DNA of 25,308 bases from Bacteroidota bacterium (GTDB lineage Bacteria; Bacteroidota; Ignavibacteria; Ignavibacteriales; Melioribacteraceae), in contig JAEXOD010000165.1 of the NCBI GenBank assembly GCA_023447335.1, positions 1 through 25,308 of the forward strand, written 5' to 3'. The stretch's first letter is position 1, and each line of letters opens with the position of its first letter. Below the pieces are notes generated by a model. That model was not told where the DNA came from, did not search any database, and worked only from the letters and a program-made list of their open reading frames with translations. Positions 1 to 8,422 of the stretch are shown in pieces. Position numbers and translations under genes: made by a program.

Positions 1-1
1 C

Positions 2-436
2 ACTTATACAGATGCGGACTGTTTGGCTCGTTATTACATTAGGGGAGATGAAGTTAAAGAAAGTGTAAAGATTGTAAAACAGATTATTGAAAAAATGCCG
101 ACCGGTGACATAATGGCAAATGACCCCAAGAAGGTATTACCAAGAAAAGGAGAAATTTATAGTCGTATGGAAGAATTGATTCATGATTTTATGATTATTA
201 ATCATGGGGTTAATCCTCCCGTTGGGGATGTTTATTTTTCTGCCGAAAATCCAAAAGGTGAATTAGGCTTTTACTTGGTTAGCAACGGAACGGGGCATCC
301 TTGGAAATTAAAGATTCGTTCTCCGTCATTCTGTAATTTACAAGTTATTCCTTTATTGTGTAAAGGACATATGATTTCGGACGTTGTTGCAATAATCGGA
401 AGTTTAGACCCTGTAATGGGTGAAGCTGATAAATAA
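2..436 (+). CDS. nuoD: NADH-quinone oxidoreductase subunit D, C-terminal part (5' end outside window)
   Basis: This is the last part of the 49-kDa subunit of respiratory complex I, which lines the quinone pocket at the membrane-facing end of the peripheral arm. The frame is open from base 2, reading TYTDADCLARYYIR onward, so the TTG at 23 is not a real start. Family features visible are the DCLARY-x-R segment followed by a helix ending in a proline (compare D-x-YDR-x-xVR in NuoD), the segment GELGFYLVSNGTGHPWKLKIRSPSF, and the terminal LDPVMGEADK, close to the canonical ...DPVMGEVDR end. The true product should be about 400 residues. It is followed 20 bp later by nuoE, with a GAAGAGG ribosome-binding site in the gap, so it belongs to one operon with nuoE and nuoF. 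High confidence. Confidence 0.95.
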   Translation, partial: TYTDADCLARYYIRGDEVKESVKIVKQIIEKMPTGDIMANDPKKVLPRKGEIYSRMEELIHDFMIINHGVNPPVGDVYFSAENPKGELGFYLVSNGTGHPWKLKIRSPSFCNLQVIPLLCKGHMISDVVAIIGSLDPVMGEADK

Positions 437-456
437 AATTGAAGAGGTTTTTATAA

Positions 457-930
457 ATGTCTTTTAAGTTTACTGAAGAGAATTTAGCAAGGATAGAAAA
501 AGCAAGAACAAAGTATCCTACAAATCTTGCCGCAGTTATGGATACGGTGTATATTGCTCAAGAACAAAATGGTTATATTTCCGAAGAAGTAATGGAAGAG
601 ATTGCTGCTGTTTTAAGTATCGATAAAGTACAGGTTTTAAGTGTTGTTACATTTTATACTATGTATTTTACTAAACAGATGGGAAGAAACCACGTTCAAG
701 TATGTACTAATGTATCCTGTATGTTACGTGGTGCTTATGATATTTGGGACGCTGTAAGAGAAAAGCTTGGTCTTGAGAATATGCAAGTTTCATCAGACGG
801 AAAATATTCGCTCGAAGAAGTTGAGTGTATGGGAGCATGCGGTTATGCTCCGATGATAGCAATTAACGAGCAATTTTACGAAAACTTAACTAAAGAAAAA
901 GTTTTAGAAATTTTGGATGCGTGCAAATAA
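457..930 (+). CDS. nuoE: NADH-quinone oxidoreductase subunit E, [2Fe-2S] thioredoxin-like
   Basis: The 24-kDa subunit of complex I, 157 aa, which is normal for the family. It sits next to NuoF in the NADH-oxidising head and holds the [2Fe-2S] cluster N1a. The four ligands are visible: C83 and C88 in CTNVSC, and C124 and C128 in CMGAC. The N-terminal helical region contains the usual AVMDTVYIAQEQNGYIS and VVTFYTMY segments. The ATG at 457 is preceded by GAAGAGG. The stop TAA overlaps the ATG of nuoF by one base (TAATG), a classic translational coupling. Certain on family; nothing odd. Confidence 0.97.
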   Translation: MSFKFTEENLARIEKARTKYPTNLAAVMDTVYIAQEQNGYISEEVMEEIAAVLSIDKVQVLSVVTFYTMYFTKQMGRNHVQVCTNVSCMLRGAYDIWDAVREKLGLENMQVSSDGKYSLEEVECMGACGYAPMIAINEQFYENLTKEKVLEILDACK

Positions 931-2249
931 TGGAAAGAATTGTATTACCAAACATACCTGATTACCATAAATTAGATGTATTTGTATCAAACGGCGGATA
1001 TAGCTCTGCTAAAAAAGCATTTACAATGACGCCGGATGATGTTATTGATATTGTTAAGAAGTCAGGTTTACGAGGACGCGGCGGTGCTGCTTTTTCGACT
1101 GGGTTAAAGTGGTCTTTTATGCCTAAAACGGCAAAAGTAAAATATCTAGCAATTAACGGTGACGAAAGTGAACCGGGATCTTTTAAAGATAGACAAATAT
1201 TTGAAGATAATCCGCACCAATTAATTGAAGGAATTTTAATAGCTTGTTATGCTATAGGTGCTAAAAAAGCTTATTTATATATTCGAGGCGAATATCATAA
1301 GTGGATAGATTTAATGCATGTTGCTTTGGCAGATGCATATGAAAACGGGTATGTAGGCGAAGAAATGAAAGAAAAGTTCGGTACTGATTTTTTCTGCGAT
1401 ATTTATATTCATAAAGGTGCCGGAGCATATATTTGCGGAGAAGAATCTTCGTTAATGAATTCGATTGAAGGATATCGCGGATATCCAAGGGTTAAACCTC
1501 CTTTTCCGGCTCAAAAAGGTTTATGGGGTATGCCCACAACAATTAACAATGTTGAAACAATTACAAACGTACCCAAAATTATAGAGAAAGGGTGGGAATG
1601 GTTTTCTTCTATCGGAGCACCAAAACATCCCGGCACTTTATTATTTGGTATAAGCGGGCATGTAAATAAACCGGGAGTATATGAATTACCTACGGGCATT
1701 TTGTTAACTGAATTAATTTATGATGTAGCCGGAGGTATTCCGGGTAATAAAAAGGTTAAATGTGTTATTCCGGGCGGAAGTAGTATGCCTCCTTTAAGAG
1801 GGGACAGTTTGGAAGGAGTAAGAATGGACGCTGAATCATTAAAAGCTGTCGGGTCAGCTATCGGTACAGGTGGCGTGATGGTTATGGATGAAGATACTAA
1901 TTTAGTTAAAGTATTAACAAGAATTGCGAAGTTTTATTATCACGAAAGTTGCGGACAGTGTACTCCTTGTAGAGAGGGAACCGGCTGGATGCTTAAAACA
2001 TTAAAGAGAATCGGAGCAGGAAACGGAACTTCGGCAGATTTAGATTTACTAATAAATGTTGCAAATAATATTGAAGGCAATACAGTTTGTGCATTAGGTG
2101 ATGCTGCTGCTTGGCCAGTTAAATTTTTTGTTGATCGATTTAGAGATGAATTTGAAAAAGCAGTTAAAAACGATGTTGTTATTCCGGTTGCCAACAAGGT
2201 ACATAGTATGCGAAAAACCGGAGCACCTTTAAGTGATTTGAAATTATAG
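930..2249 (+). CDS. nuoF: NADH-quinone oxidoreductase subunit F, NADH/FMN-binding
   Basis: The 51-kDa subunit of complex I, which binds NADH and FMN and carries [4Fe-4S] cluster N3, passing electrons on to NuoE and NuoG. I start it at ATG 930 (439 aa), which overlaps the nuoE stop, rather than at the in-frame GTG at 921. Visible motifs are the glycine-rich nucleotide loop RGRGGAAF (about residues 48-55), DESEPGSFKDR (about 78-88), GAYICGEESSLMNSIEG (about 165-181), and the cluster ligands C341, C344, C347 (SCGQCTPC) with C387 (VCALGD). The gene ends the operon here: only 53 bp and a strong terminator separate it from a convergent gene, so nuoG is not adjacent. Quinone versus other acceptor cannot be told from this subunit. 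Confidence 0.97.
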   Translation: MERIVLPNIPDYHKLDVFVSNGGYSSAKKAFTMTPDDVIDIVKKSGLRGRGGAAFSTGLKWSFMPKTAKVKYLAINGDESEPGSFKDRQIFEDNPHQLIEGILIACYAIGAKKAYLYIRGEYHKWIDLMHVALADAYENGYVGEEMKEKFGTDFFCDIYIHKGAGAYICGEESSLMNSIEGYRGYPRVKPPFPAQKGLWGMPTTINNVETITNVPKIIEKGWEWFSSIGAPKHPGTLLFGISGHVNKPGVYELPTGILLTELIYDVAGGIPGNKKVKCVIPGGSSMPPLRGDSLEGVRMDAESLKAVGSAIGTGGVMVMDEDTNLVKVLTRIAKFYYHESCGQCTPCREGTGWMLKTLKRIGAGNGTSADLDLLINVANNIEGNTVCALGDAAAWPVKFFVDRFRDEFEKAVKNDVVIPVANKVHSMRKTGAPLSDLKL

Positions 2250-2273
2250 AAATAAACATTTTAGAATAAAATT

Positions 2274-2299
2274 AAAAAAGCCGATTAATCGGCTTTTTT
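2274..2299. terminator. Bidirectional intrinsic terminator between nuoF and the convergent phosphatase gene
   Basis: A 26-bp perfect palindrome: six A, GCCGATT, then AATCGGC and six T. On either strand it gives a GC-containing hairpin followed by a T run, so it can stop transcription of nuoF (+) and of the leftward operon (-), whose last stop codon lies at 2303. It is the only structure in the 53-bp gap between the two convergent genes. Confidence 0.9.
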
Positions 2300-2302
2300 A
2301 AT

Positions 2303-4759
2303 TTATAGAACTCGTATTACTATCATCGTCATATCATCATGTTGAGGAGTTTTTCCCGTAAATTTTTGAACATCTTTGTATACTAATTCCAGAAGTTCTC
2401 CGGCATTTATAAAATTACCGTTGTTAATAATTTCTGTCAATCTATCCATGCCGTACTCTTCGGCTTTATTGTTTTCTGCTTCTGTAATACCGTCAGTAAA
2501 CATAACAATATAATCGCCGGAATCTAAATTTATAAAATGTTCGGCAATAGTTTTTGCAAATACGTCTCCTTTTTCTAATCCTAAAGCAATTCCGGTCGGT
2601 TTTATTACTTGAACTTCATTGTTAGGTTTTTTTAATAATAATGGATTATGACCGGCTCGTGAAAATGACAAAACTTTGTTTTTCATATCTATCGAAGCGA
2701 AAATCATACTGATAAAGTTTCCTCGCTCTACATTTTCGTAAAACATGGCATTCATATCAGTTAATAATAATGACGGAGAAGTATTAAATCTTGAAGTTGC
2801 CTTTAAAAATCCTTTTGTTAGTGTCATATAAAAAGCTGCTTTAGTTCCTTTTCCTGATACATCGCCTATAGCAATACCGAAGTTATGATCAGAAAATTTA
2901 ATGAAGTCATAGTAATCACCTCCGACCTCGTAAGCAGGTAAACATCGTGCAATAATTTCCAAACCTTCAAATTTAGGGCTTTTTTGTGGTAGAAATGACA
3001 TCTGAACATCCCTTGCAACCGATAACTCACCTTGTAATCTCTGTCTTTCCGAAATGTGCTTTTGGAATTTTGGAGTTATTCTATTCAAATCATCAAGCCT
3101 GTATTTAGAGAACAATGCTATAATTCCTAAAACAGTTAAAACTATGCCGATTAAGATTTGAACAAAAAAGTCTGTTTCCGGTAATAGAGCAGACCAAGAT
3201 ATTAATACAGTTGAATAGGAAATAATTAGTGTAAAAAATAAAGTGAGGAAATCATATTTCCACATTATTGCGGAAATTACTAAACCCAAGACGAATTGTA
3301 TAAAAAAGCCGATATAAATGGGACTTGTAATGTCACGTGCCACAAGCGACCATAAAAAAGCAGTTAGTAATATAAAAATCGTTTTATTTTTGGTTCGACT
3401 TCTTAAAAATGTACTTATATATAAAAATATAACAATTAAAGGAAATAGCATATTATTTATAGATTTTACAAACGGATACAATGAGGTAAACGCATGGTCT
3501 AAAATGACTATTTCATCTTTGAAAACACTAACAGAAAAATTTATGATCAGACTTATAACATACAAGAGAAAGTAATAAAATGCAGCTAATCCAATTCCGA
3601 AGCATAAGCTTCTTATTATTGCTTTTCCGATTTTATTATGAAAAAAATAACCGTTTGTGATTAAGTCTAAAGAGACAAGTTTATCGCTCCAAATTTCACG
3701 AGTATATGATTCAGCTACCGCCATTATTATGATATAACCGCCGAAACTAAATAAAAAACCAAAAACTAAAGGTAGTAAGATTTCCCAACCGCTTCCGATC
3801 CTAACGAAAGCAAAATTTCCTATAACGGCTAAACCGCCTAAAATACCGACTATAATTGCATTTCTAAAACCGATTTCATATGCTCTGTATCTTCTGAATG
3901 CAGCTATTATCATAGCAATTAATACAATAAAATATACTACAATAGATAAAATTTCAAAAATTATATCATACTTTTTAGATTCTGCTTTATCAATTTTATC
4001 AGATTGGAGAGTAAAGCTTGAAATAAAGTTGCCTGTTACGCCGATTTTAATTTTAACAGAATCATTTAAAGATATATTATATGATTTTCCTTCAAAAATA
4101 TAATTACTTCTTCTACTGCTATCATTTTTTGAAATAACGCTATGATCAATTCCTTTCGAGGTTAACGAAATTGAAATATGTTTTTCTTCATTAATTTTAT
4201 TGGACTGCTTAATAGTATCTAACGAACATAGATTAAATTTAGTATGTTTTTCTAAAAACTCTTCTACTTTTTGATATGCTTCCGCATAAGAAATGGTAGA
4301 TGTTTTAATAGAATCATCAATGTTTAATTCATAACCTATTAAATTTCCGCTTAAAGTATATGATAGATGGATATTTCCTAAAATTGATTTAAGTATTTTT
4401 TCTTGACTATTTAATAATATGTTCTCTTCAGATCCATTCCATCTTTCTACCGTAACGTGCCAATAGAAACCGGCAAGCTCTTTAGTAAGAATTTCACCGG
4501 AATTTTGTATGCCATATTTCTTTTGAGCAAAATCAATTGTATTGTTATTTGCTTTTATGCCTACAGAAATATTTTGTTTATTGACCTGAATGTTTTGCTC
4601 TTTAAGCAAATTTATTGTAATATTTTTTATACTATCAATCGAAACATCGTATACGGCAGGGGAATAGGGATTTACTTTTTTATTAAGATAACTGATAATA
4701 GCAAAAGATATCACAATTGTTAATAAGGCTGACAGTAATATTCTATAGTTCTTTTTCAT
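2303..4759 (-). CDS. Membrane-anchored PP2C/SpoIIE-type serine phosphatase (RsbU-like)
   Basis: An 818-aa protein in three parts. Residues 8-25 are a transmembrane helix, followed by an extracytoplasmic region to about 265 with no motif I recognise. Roughly 266-550 is a block of about eight to nine hydrophobic helices. Residues 569-818 are a cytoplasmic SpoIIE/PP2C domain, preceded by the linker ISERQRLQGELSVARDVQMS that is typical of RsbU-like proteins. Metal-site motifs are intact: GGDYYD (613-618), GDVSGKG (632-638), TDGITE (756-761) and HDD (807-809), so catalysis is expected. Such enzymes dephosphorylate anti-sigma-factor antagonists in partner-switching pathways, but no antagonist or anti-sigma gene lies in the window. 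It starts 24 bp after lptB with no terminator between, so it is probably the last gene of the LPS operon. The target and the sensed signal are unknown. Confidence 0.9.
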   Translation of the reverse strand: MKKNYRILLSALLTIVISFAIISYLNKKVNPYSPAVYDVSIDSIKNITINLLKEQNIQVNKQNISVGIKANNNTIDFAQKKYGIQNSGEILTKELAGFYWHVTVERWNGSEENILLNSQEKILKSILGNIHLSYTLSGNLIGYELNIDDSIKTSTISYAEAYQKVEEFLEKHTKFNLCSLDTIKQSNKINEEKHISISLTSKGIDHSVISKNDSSRRSNYIFEGKSYNISLNDSVKIKIGVTGNFISSFTLQSDKIDKAESKKYDIIFEILSIVVYFIVLIAMIIAAFRRYRAYEIGFRNAIIVGILGGLAVIGNFAFVRIGSGWEILLPLVFGFLFSFGGYIIIMAVAESYTREIWSDKLVSLDLITNGYFFHNKIGKAIIRSLCFGIGLAAFYYFLLYVISLIINFSVSVFKDEIVILDHAFTSLYPFVKSINNMLFPLIVIFLYISTFLRSRTKNKTIFILLTAFLWSLVARDITSPIYIGFFIQFVLGLVISAIMWKYDFLTLFFTLIISYSTVLISWSALLPETDFFVQILIGIVLTVLGIIALFSKYRLDDLNRITPKFQKHISERQRLQGELSVARDVQMSFLPQKSPKFEGLEIIARCLPAYEVGGDYYDFIKFSDHNFGIAIGDVSGKGTKAAFYMTLTKGFLKATSRFNTSPSLLLTDMNAMFYENVERGNFISMIFASIDMKNKVLSFSRAGHNPLLLKKPNNEVQVIKPTGIALGLEKGDVFAKTIAEHFINLDSGDYIVMFTDGITEAENNKAEEYGMDRLTEIINNGNFINAGELLELVYKDVQKFTGKTPQHDDMTMIVIRVL

Positions 4760-4783
4760 TTTAGTTGTCTATTATTTATTAAT

Positions 4784-5524
4784 TTAGACGTATCTATCCA
4801 ACTTAAAGTTTTCACCCAAATAAAGCTTTCGCACTTCATCATCTTCAGCTAAAATTTCCGCAGTTCCTTCTTTAAATATTTGTCCGTTTATTAATATATA
4901 CGCTCTATCAACTATGCTTAATGTTTCGTGCACATTATGATCGGTAATTAAAATACCTATTCCTTTATGTTTAAGATTATAAACAATTTTCATAATATCT
5001 TCTACTGCAATAGGGTCAACTCCGGCAAAAGGCTCATCAAGCAATATAAATTTTGGTTTAGAAGCTAAAGCTCTTGCAATTTCGGTTCTTCTTCTTTCGC
5101 CGCCGCTTAACTGATATCCCAAACTTTTGCGGATATGAGTTATGCTTAATTCTTCCAATAATCTTTCCGTTTCCGATTTTCGTTCTTCTGCACTATATTT
5201 CATTAATTGTAAAACTGCCATAATGTTATCTTCAACACTTAAACGGCGAAAAACCGAAGCTTCTTGAGGCAAATAACCTATCCCTTTTTTAGCTCTTCGG
5301 TACATTGGTTCTTTTGTAATTTCTGTATCATTTAAAAACACTTTTCCGTTATCAGGAGAAATCATCCCGACTGTCATGTAAAAGGTTGTAGTTTTTCCTG
5401 CACCGTTTGGTCCTAATAGTCCTACTACTTCGCCTTGCTTAACCGAAACCGAAACTTTATTTACAACAGCACGTTTTTTGTAAACTTTAACTAAATTTTC
5501 ACTTCTTAATGTAAATAATTCCAT
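4784..5524 (-). CDS. lptB: LPS export ABC transporter ATP-binding protein LptB
   Basis: Cytoplasmic ATPase of the Lpt machine, which powers extraction of LPS from the inner membrane together with LptF/LptG (not in this window). It is 246 aa, the family length. The ABC motifs are complete: Walker A GPNGAGKTT (38-46), Q-loop in YLPQEASVFRRLSV (from about 84), signature LSGGERRR (139-146), Walker B FILLDEP (159-165), and the switch histidine in ITDHNVHET (H196). The YLPQEASVFRRL and LSGGERRRTEIARAL strings distinguish LptB from other ABC ATPases. It begins one base after the stop of the OstA-like gene and belongs to the lptC-ostA-lptB cluster. Confidence 0.95.
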   Translation of the reverse strand: MELFTLRSENLVKVYKKRAVVNKVSVSVKQGEVVGLLGPNGAGKTTTFYMTVGMISPDNGKVFLNDTEITKEPMYRRAKKGIGYLPQEASVFRRLSVEDNIMAVLQLMKYSAEERKSETERLLEELSITHIRKSLGYQLSGGERRRTEIARALASKPKFILLDEPFAGVDPIAVEDIMKIVYNLKHKGIGILITDHNVHETLSIVDRAYILINGQIFKEGTAEILAEDDEVRKLYLGENFKLDRYV

Positions 5525-5525
5525 A

Positions 5526-6893
5526 TTAATCTACCGAATTGGTTCTTAATCTTTTATAAAAGAAATCTTTTGTCGGTTTGTTAGTCAATATCTTAAATGT
5601 GGGCAATGTAAACTCTTTTTCTATCCCTTTTATTAATTTTTCGGGATGATATTCACTAATAGCCTGTTCATATAAACGAACATCTTGAACTTTTTTGTTT
5701 TCAAAGAAAATTTTTGCACTATTTGACGATGATTTTATTAGTCCTTTTGCAGTAGAATCTTCAAAAGTGTAATATATACTTAAAACTTTACCGTTAATTA
5801 TAGTATTGGTTAAAGTAGTATCATTAAAATACATGCGTATTTTATTCCCGGAAATTTGATTAAACCTATAATCATAATTTTCAATTTTTGAAAGCAAAAA
5901 AGCATCGGTTGAAATTTCTGTATAGTCTAATCTATTATCTTTTAGATATACATTTATTGTATCACCGGTAGCCTGATTTTCTTCATACCACATAATGGGT
6001 TGAGGTCTATCCGAATTAATTTTATATGTAAATAGTTTATTTTGTTTCTTGTAAAAATAACTAATATCATTCACGGAAACTAAACCGGTTTTATATACAT
6101 GTACCGAATCTGTTGCGATAAAAGTTGTTTCGGTACTATCATTAATACTTTCTAATTTTTTAGAAATCAAAAATAAAGTATCTAATTTACCGTTTTTTGA
6201 AGTATCGATTTGCATTAAAAAAGGTGAATCGGTAACTTTTGTATAACCGCTATCAGCATAGTTTTCTAAATAGTTACCTAAAATAAATGCCGTATTGTTT
6301 TTATTTGTTAAAATAATATTGCTAAATGCGTAAGATATTCTAGATTTTCTATGATGAATTAAACTATCTGCATATATTGTGTTCGCTGTATCTTTTATTT
6401 CAACGCCGCCGACAGCAACAGCGTGATTAGTATTATGAAAGTATGTTAGCTTATTACTAAGCATATTATTAGTTTTATCAAATAAATTAACGTCGGTGTA
6501 AAAATAAGCGCGTTTTTCGTTAAAATAATAATATCCGTTTACGGCATTTAATGTTATGTGAGTATCATTTAAAGATAAACTATTATTTGAGAAGGCAATT
6601 CGATTATTCCCGTCATAAAACCCGCGGGGTGTTTTAATAGTTATTGTATCTTGAGTAACAACCACGTCTCCTATCAATTCTGCTTCATTTTTATCTATAT
6701 TTTGAATGGCATGTTTGCAGGTTATTCTTACATCTCCTTGCGTTATAATAACGTTACCGATTACTTCCCTCATCTTAACGCCGTCAATATTCTTTCCGAT
6801 AAGACTATCACCTATTACAACAACGGGTAAGTTCTTATTTTGGGCAGATATAATACTGCATAATATAAATGCAAATAAAAAGTATTTATTCAT
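5526..6893 (-). CDS. OstA/LptA-like periplasmic LPS transport protein
   Basis: A 455-aa exported protein with an N-terminal signal peptide (MNKYFLFAFILCSIISA, cut near Q18). The first ~200 residues read as OstA-type beta-jellyroll repeats: alternating short strands such as GVKMREVIGNVIITQGDVRITCKHAIQ and ELIGDVVVTQDTITIKTPRG, the bridge fold of LptA and the LptD N-terminus. It is more than twice the length of E. coli LptA (185 aa), and beta-rich sequence continues to the end, like the long OstA-like proteins of Bacteroidota. It lies between lptC (8-bp overlap) and lptB (1-bp gap), exactly the lptA slot, so I infer it supplies the periplasmic bridge. It is too short and lacks the C-terminal barrel needed for LptD. 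No gene symbol is given because of the unusual length. Confidence 0.8.
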   Translation of the reverse strand: MNKYFLFAFILCSIISAQNKNLPVVVIGDSLIGKNIDGVKMREVIGNVIITQGDVRITCKHAIQNIDKNEAELIGDVVVTQDTITIKTPRGFYDGNNRIAFSNNSLSLNDTHITLNAVNGYYYFNEKRAYFYTDVNLFDKTNNMLSNKLTYFHNTNHAVAVGGVEIKDTANTIYADSLIHHRKSRISYAFSNIILTNKNNTAFILGNYLENYADSGYTKVTDSPFLMQIDTSKNGKLDTLFLISKKLESINDSTETTFIATDSVHVYKTGLVSVNDISYFYKKQNKLFTYKINSDRPQPIMWYEENQATGDTINVYLKDNRLDYTEISTDAFLLSKIENYDYRFNQISGNKIRMYFNDTTLTNTIINGKVLSIYYTFEDSTAKGLIKSSSNSAKIFFENKKVQDVRLYEQAISEYHPEKLIKGIEKEFTLPTFKILTNKPTKDFFYKRLRTNSVD

Positions 6894-7428
6894 TCTTGTT
6901 TCCGGAAACTACGGTTGAATAGGTAATATTATAAATTGTGTAGTTTTTTAACGATTGATCAGACTCAAATCCGTACCCTTGTATATTTTCGGTATCGGAA
7001 ATAAGTTTTACAAATTTATCGCTAGTAATTTTTCGGTCGATATTCCGCCACATCAACTCTTCGGTTGTTAATGTTACTCCGCTATCGTTTACTGCAACTA
7101 CATTTTTATATGCAATCATGTTTTTTGTAATATCATCAACTTTACCATATTTGCTGGTAAGCGTTGTAGTTTTAATTTCATTTTTATCGAAAAACTCTAT
7201 TTTTACACCGTCAATTAAAGTTACTTTCGGATTTTCATACATTTTTAAATGGTCGGCATATAATATTGCTTTTAGTTTTCCTTCTTCAGAAAAATAAATT
7301 TTTGAATTAAAACTTTCTTGAATAGGAATTTCTTTGATAGGTGTTTTTACAATTTCAGGTTTAATTTTCTCTTCCGAACACGAAAAGAAGGAAATGAGAG
7401 ATAAAAATAATAAAATTTTATATCTCAT
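6886..7428 (-). CDS. lptC: LptC-like LPS export protein, probable lipoprotein
   Basis: 180 aa. The N-terminus MRYKILLFLSLISFFSC is a short hydrophobic signal followed by Cys17, which looks like a relaxed lipobox, so the protein is probably lipid-anchored rather than held by a transmembrane helix. The body has the LptC pattern of strands such as SKIYFSEEGKLKAILYADHLKMYE, LIDGVKIEFFDKN and TTTLTSKYGKVD (compare the LptC/YrbK 'a-x-x-G' turns). LptC receives LPS from LptBFG and passes it to LptA. It overlaps the kdsD stop by 4 bp (ATGA) and the downstream OstA-like gene by 8 bp, indicating translational coupling. The family call rests on context plus fold pattern. Confidence 0.82.
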   Translation of the reverse strand: MRYKILLFLSLISFFSCSEEKIKPEIVKTPIKEIPIQESFNSKIYFSEEGKLKAILYADHLKMYENPKVTLIDGVKIEFFDKNEIKTTTLTSKYGKVDDITKNMIAYKNVVAVNDSGVTLTTEELMWRNIDRKITSDKFVKLISDTENIQGYGFESDQSLKNYTIYNITYSTVVSGNKNE

Positions 7429-8408
7429 CTTGATTGCAATCCTAATCTTACTAAGTCATGTAAGTGAATAATTCCGATTGGGAATTTATTTTCATCTATA
7501 ACAATTAAAGAAGTTATACTAAACTTTTCCATCTGTTGCAGAGCGAAAGAAGCTAAATACTCTCCGCTAATTGTTTTAGGATTTTTAGACATTATATCTT
7601 TTGCTTTAAGATTTTCAATAGTTAAGGTTTTTTCAAGCAGTCTTCGTAAGTCACCGTCAGTAATAATACCGGTTAGTATATTTTTTTCATTTACTACTGC
7701 AGTTGTTCCAAGTCGTTTGCTTGTAATTTCAATAATAGTATCTTTAAGTGAAGTCTCCTCATAAACCAAAGGTACGTCTGCACCTGTGAACATAATTTCA
7801 GAAATACGTAATGATAATCTTTTACCGAGTGATCCTGCAGGATGTAATAATGCAAAATCTTCAGCAGTAAACCCACGCATTTCAAGTAAAACGATTGATA
7901 GAGCATCTCCCATTACTAAAGCAGCGGTAGTTGAAGCGGTGGGGGCTAAATCATAGGGGCAAGCTTCTTCTTTTACTCCACAATCCAATACAATATCACA
8001 TTCTTTAGCGATTTTACTATTTGGGTTACCGGTCATCATTATTAAAGGGACACCGATTCTTTTAAACATTGGTACTAAATTAAAAAGTTCTTCAGTATAT
8101 CCGCTTTTTGATATTAATATTACGATATCATCTTTTCTTACCATTCCCAAATCGCCGTGAGTAGCATCGGTAGGGTGAAGATAAATTGCAGCAGTTCCCG
8201 TACTATTCATGGTTGCTACTATTTTGCGTGCTATCAATCCGCTTTTACCCATTCCCGTAAAAACAACTCTTCCTTTTGATTTATATATAAGTTTTACTGC
8301 TTTTGCAAATGATTTGTCAACTCTTTCAATTAACTCATTAATAGACTCGGATTCTATTTTAATAACATTTCTCCCAATATCAATAAGCTCTTTATCATTT
8401 AATTTCAT
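7425..8408 (-). CDS. kdsD: D-arabinose-5-phosphate isomerase (KdsD/KpsF family)
   Basis: Interconverts D-ribulose 5-phosphate and D-arabinose 5-phosphate, the first step of Kdo synthesis. It is 327 aa, the full family length. An N-terminal SIS sugar-isomerase domain (about residues 30-180) carries VVFTGMGKSGLIARKIVATM, the HPTDATHGDLGMV segment with the catalytic-region histidines, and VILISKSGYTEEL. Two CBS domains follow (about 205-262, with TTAVVNEKNILTGIITDGDLRR; and about 270-325, with TSLIVIDENKFPIGIIHLHDLVR). It sits 14 bp after kdsA and overlaps lptC, so precursor supply and LPS export are co-transcribed. Unlike E. coli, no kdsC follows it. Confidence 0.95.
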   Translation of the reverse strand: MKLNDKELIDIGRNVIKIESESINELIERVDKSFAKAVKLIYKSKGRVVFTGMGKSGLIARKIVATMNSTGTAAIYLHPTDATHGDLGMVRKDDIVILISKSGYTEELFNLVPMFKRIGVPLIMMTGNPNSKIAKECDIVLDCGVKEEACPYDLAPTASTTAALVMGDALSIVLLEMRGFTAEDFALLHPAGSLGKRLSLRISEIMFTGADVPLVYEETSLKDTIIEITSKRLGTTAVVNEKNILTGIITDGDLRRLLEKTLTIENLKAKDIMSKNPKTISGEYLASFALQQMEKFSITSLIVIDENKFPIGIIHLHDLVRLGLQSR

Positions 8409-8422
8409 TTTTAAATCTTCAT

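Noticed and set aside
1261..2197. Minus-strand open frames inside nuoF
   Set aside because: They are antisense to a fully conserved gene and have no family features or plausible ribosome-binding sites.
5526..6893. OstA-like protein as LptD
   Set aside because: 455 aa is too short for the outer-membrane barrel, and it sits in the lptA position between lptC and lptB.
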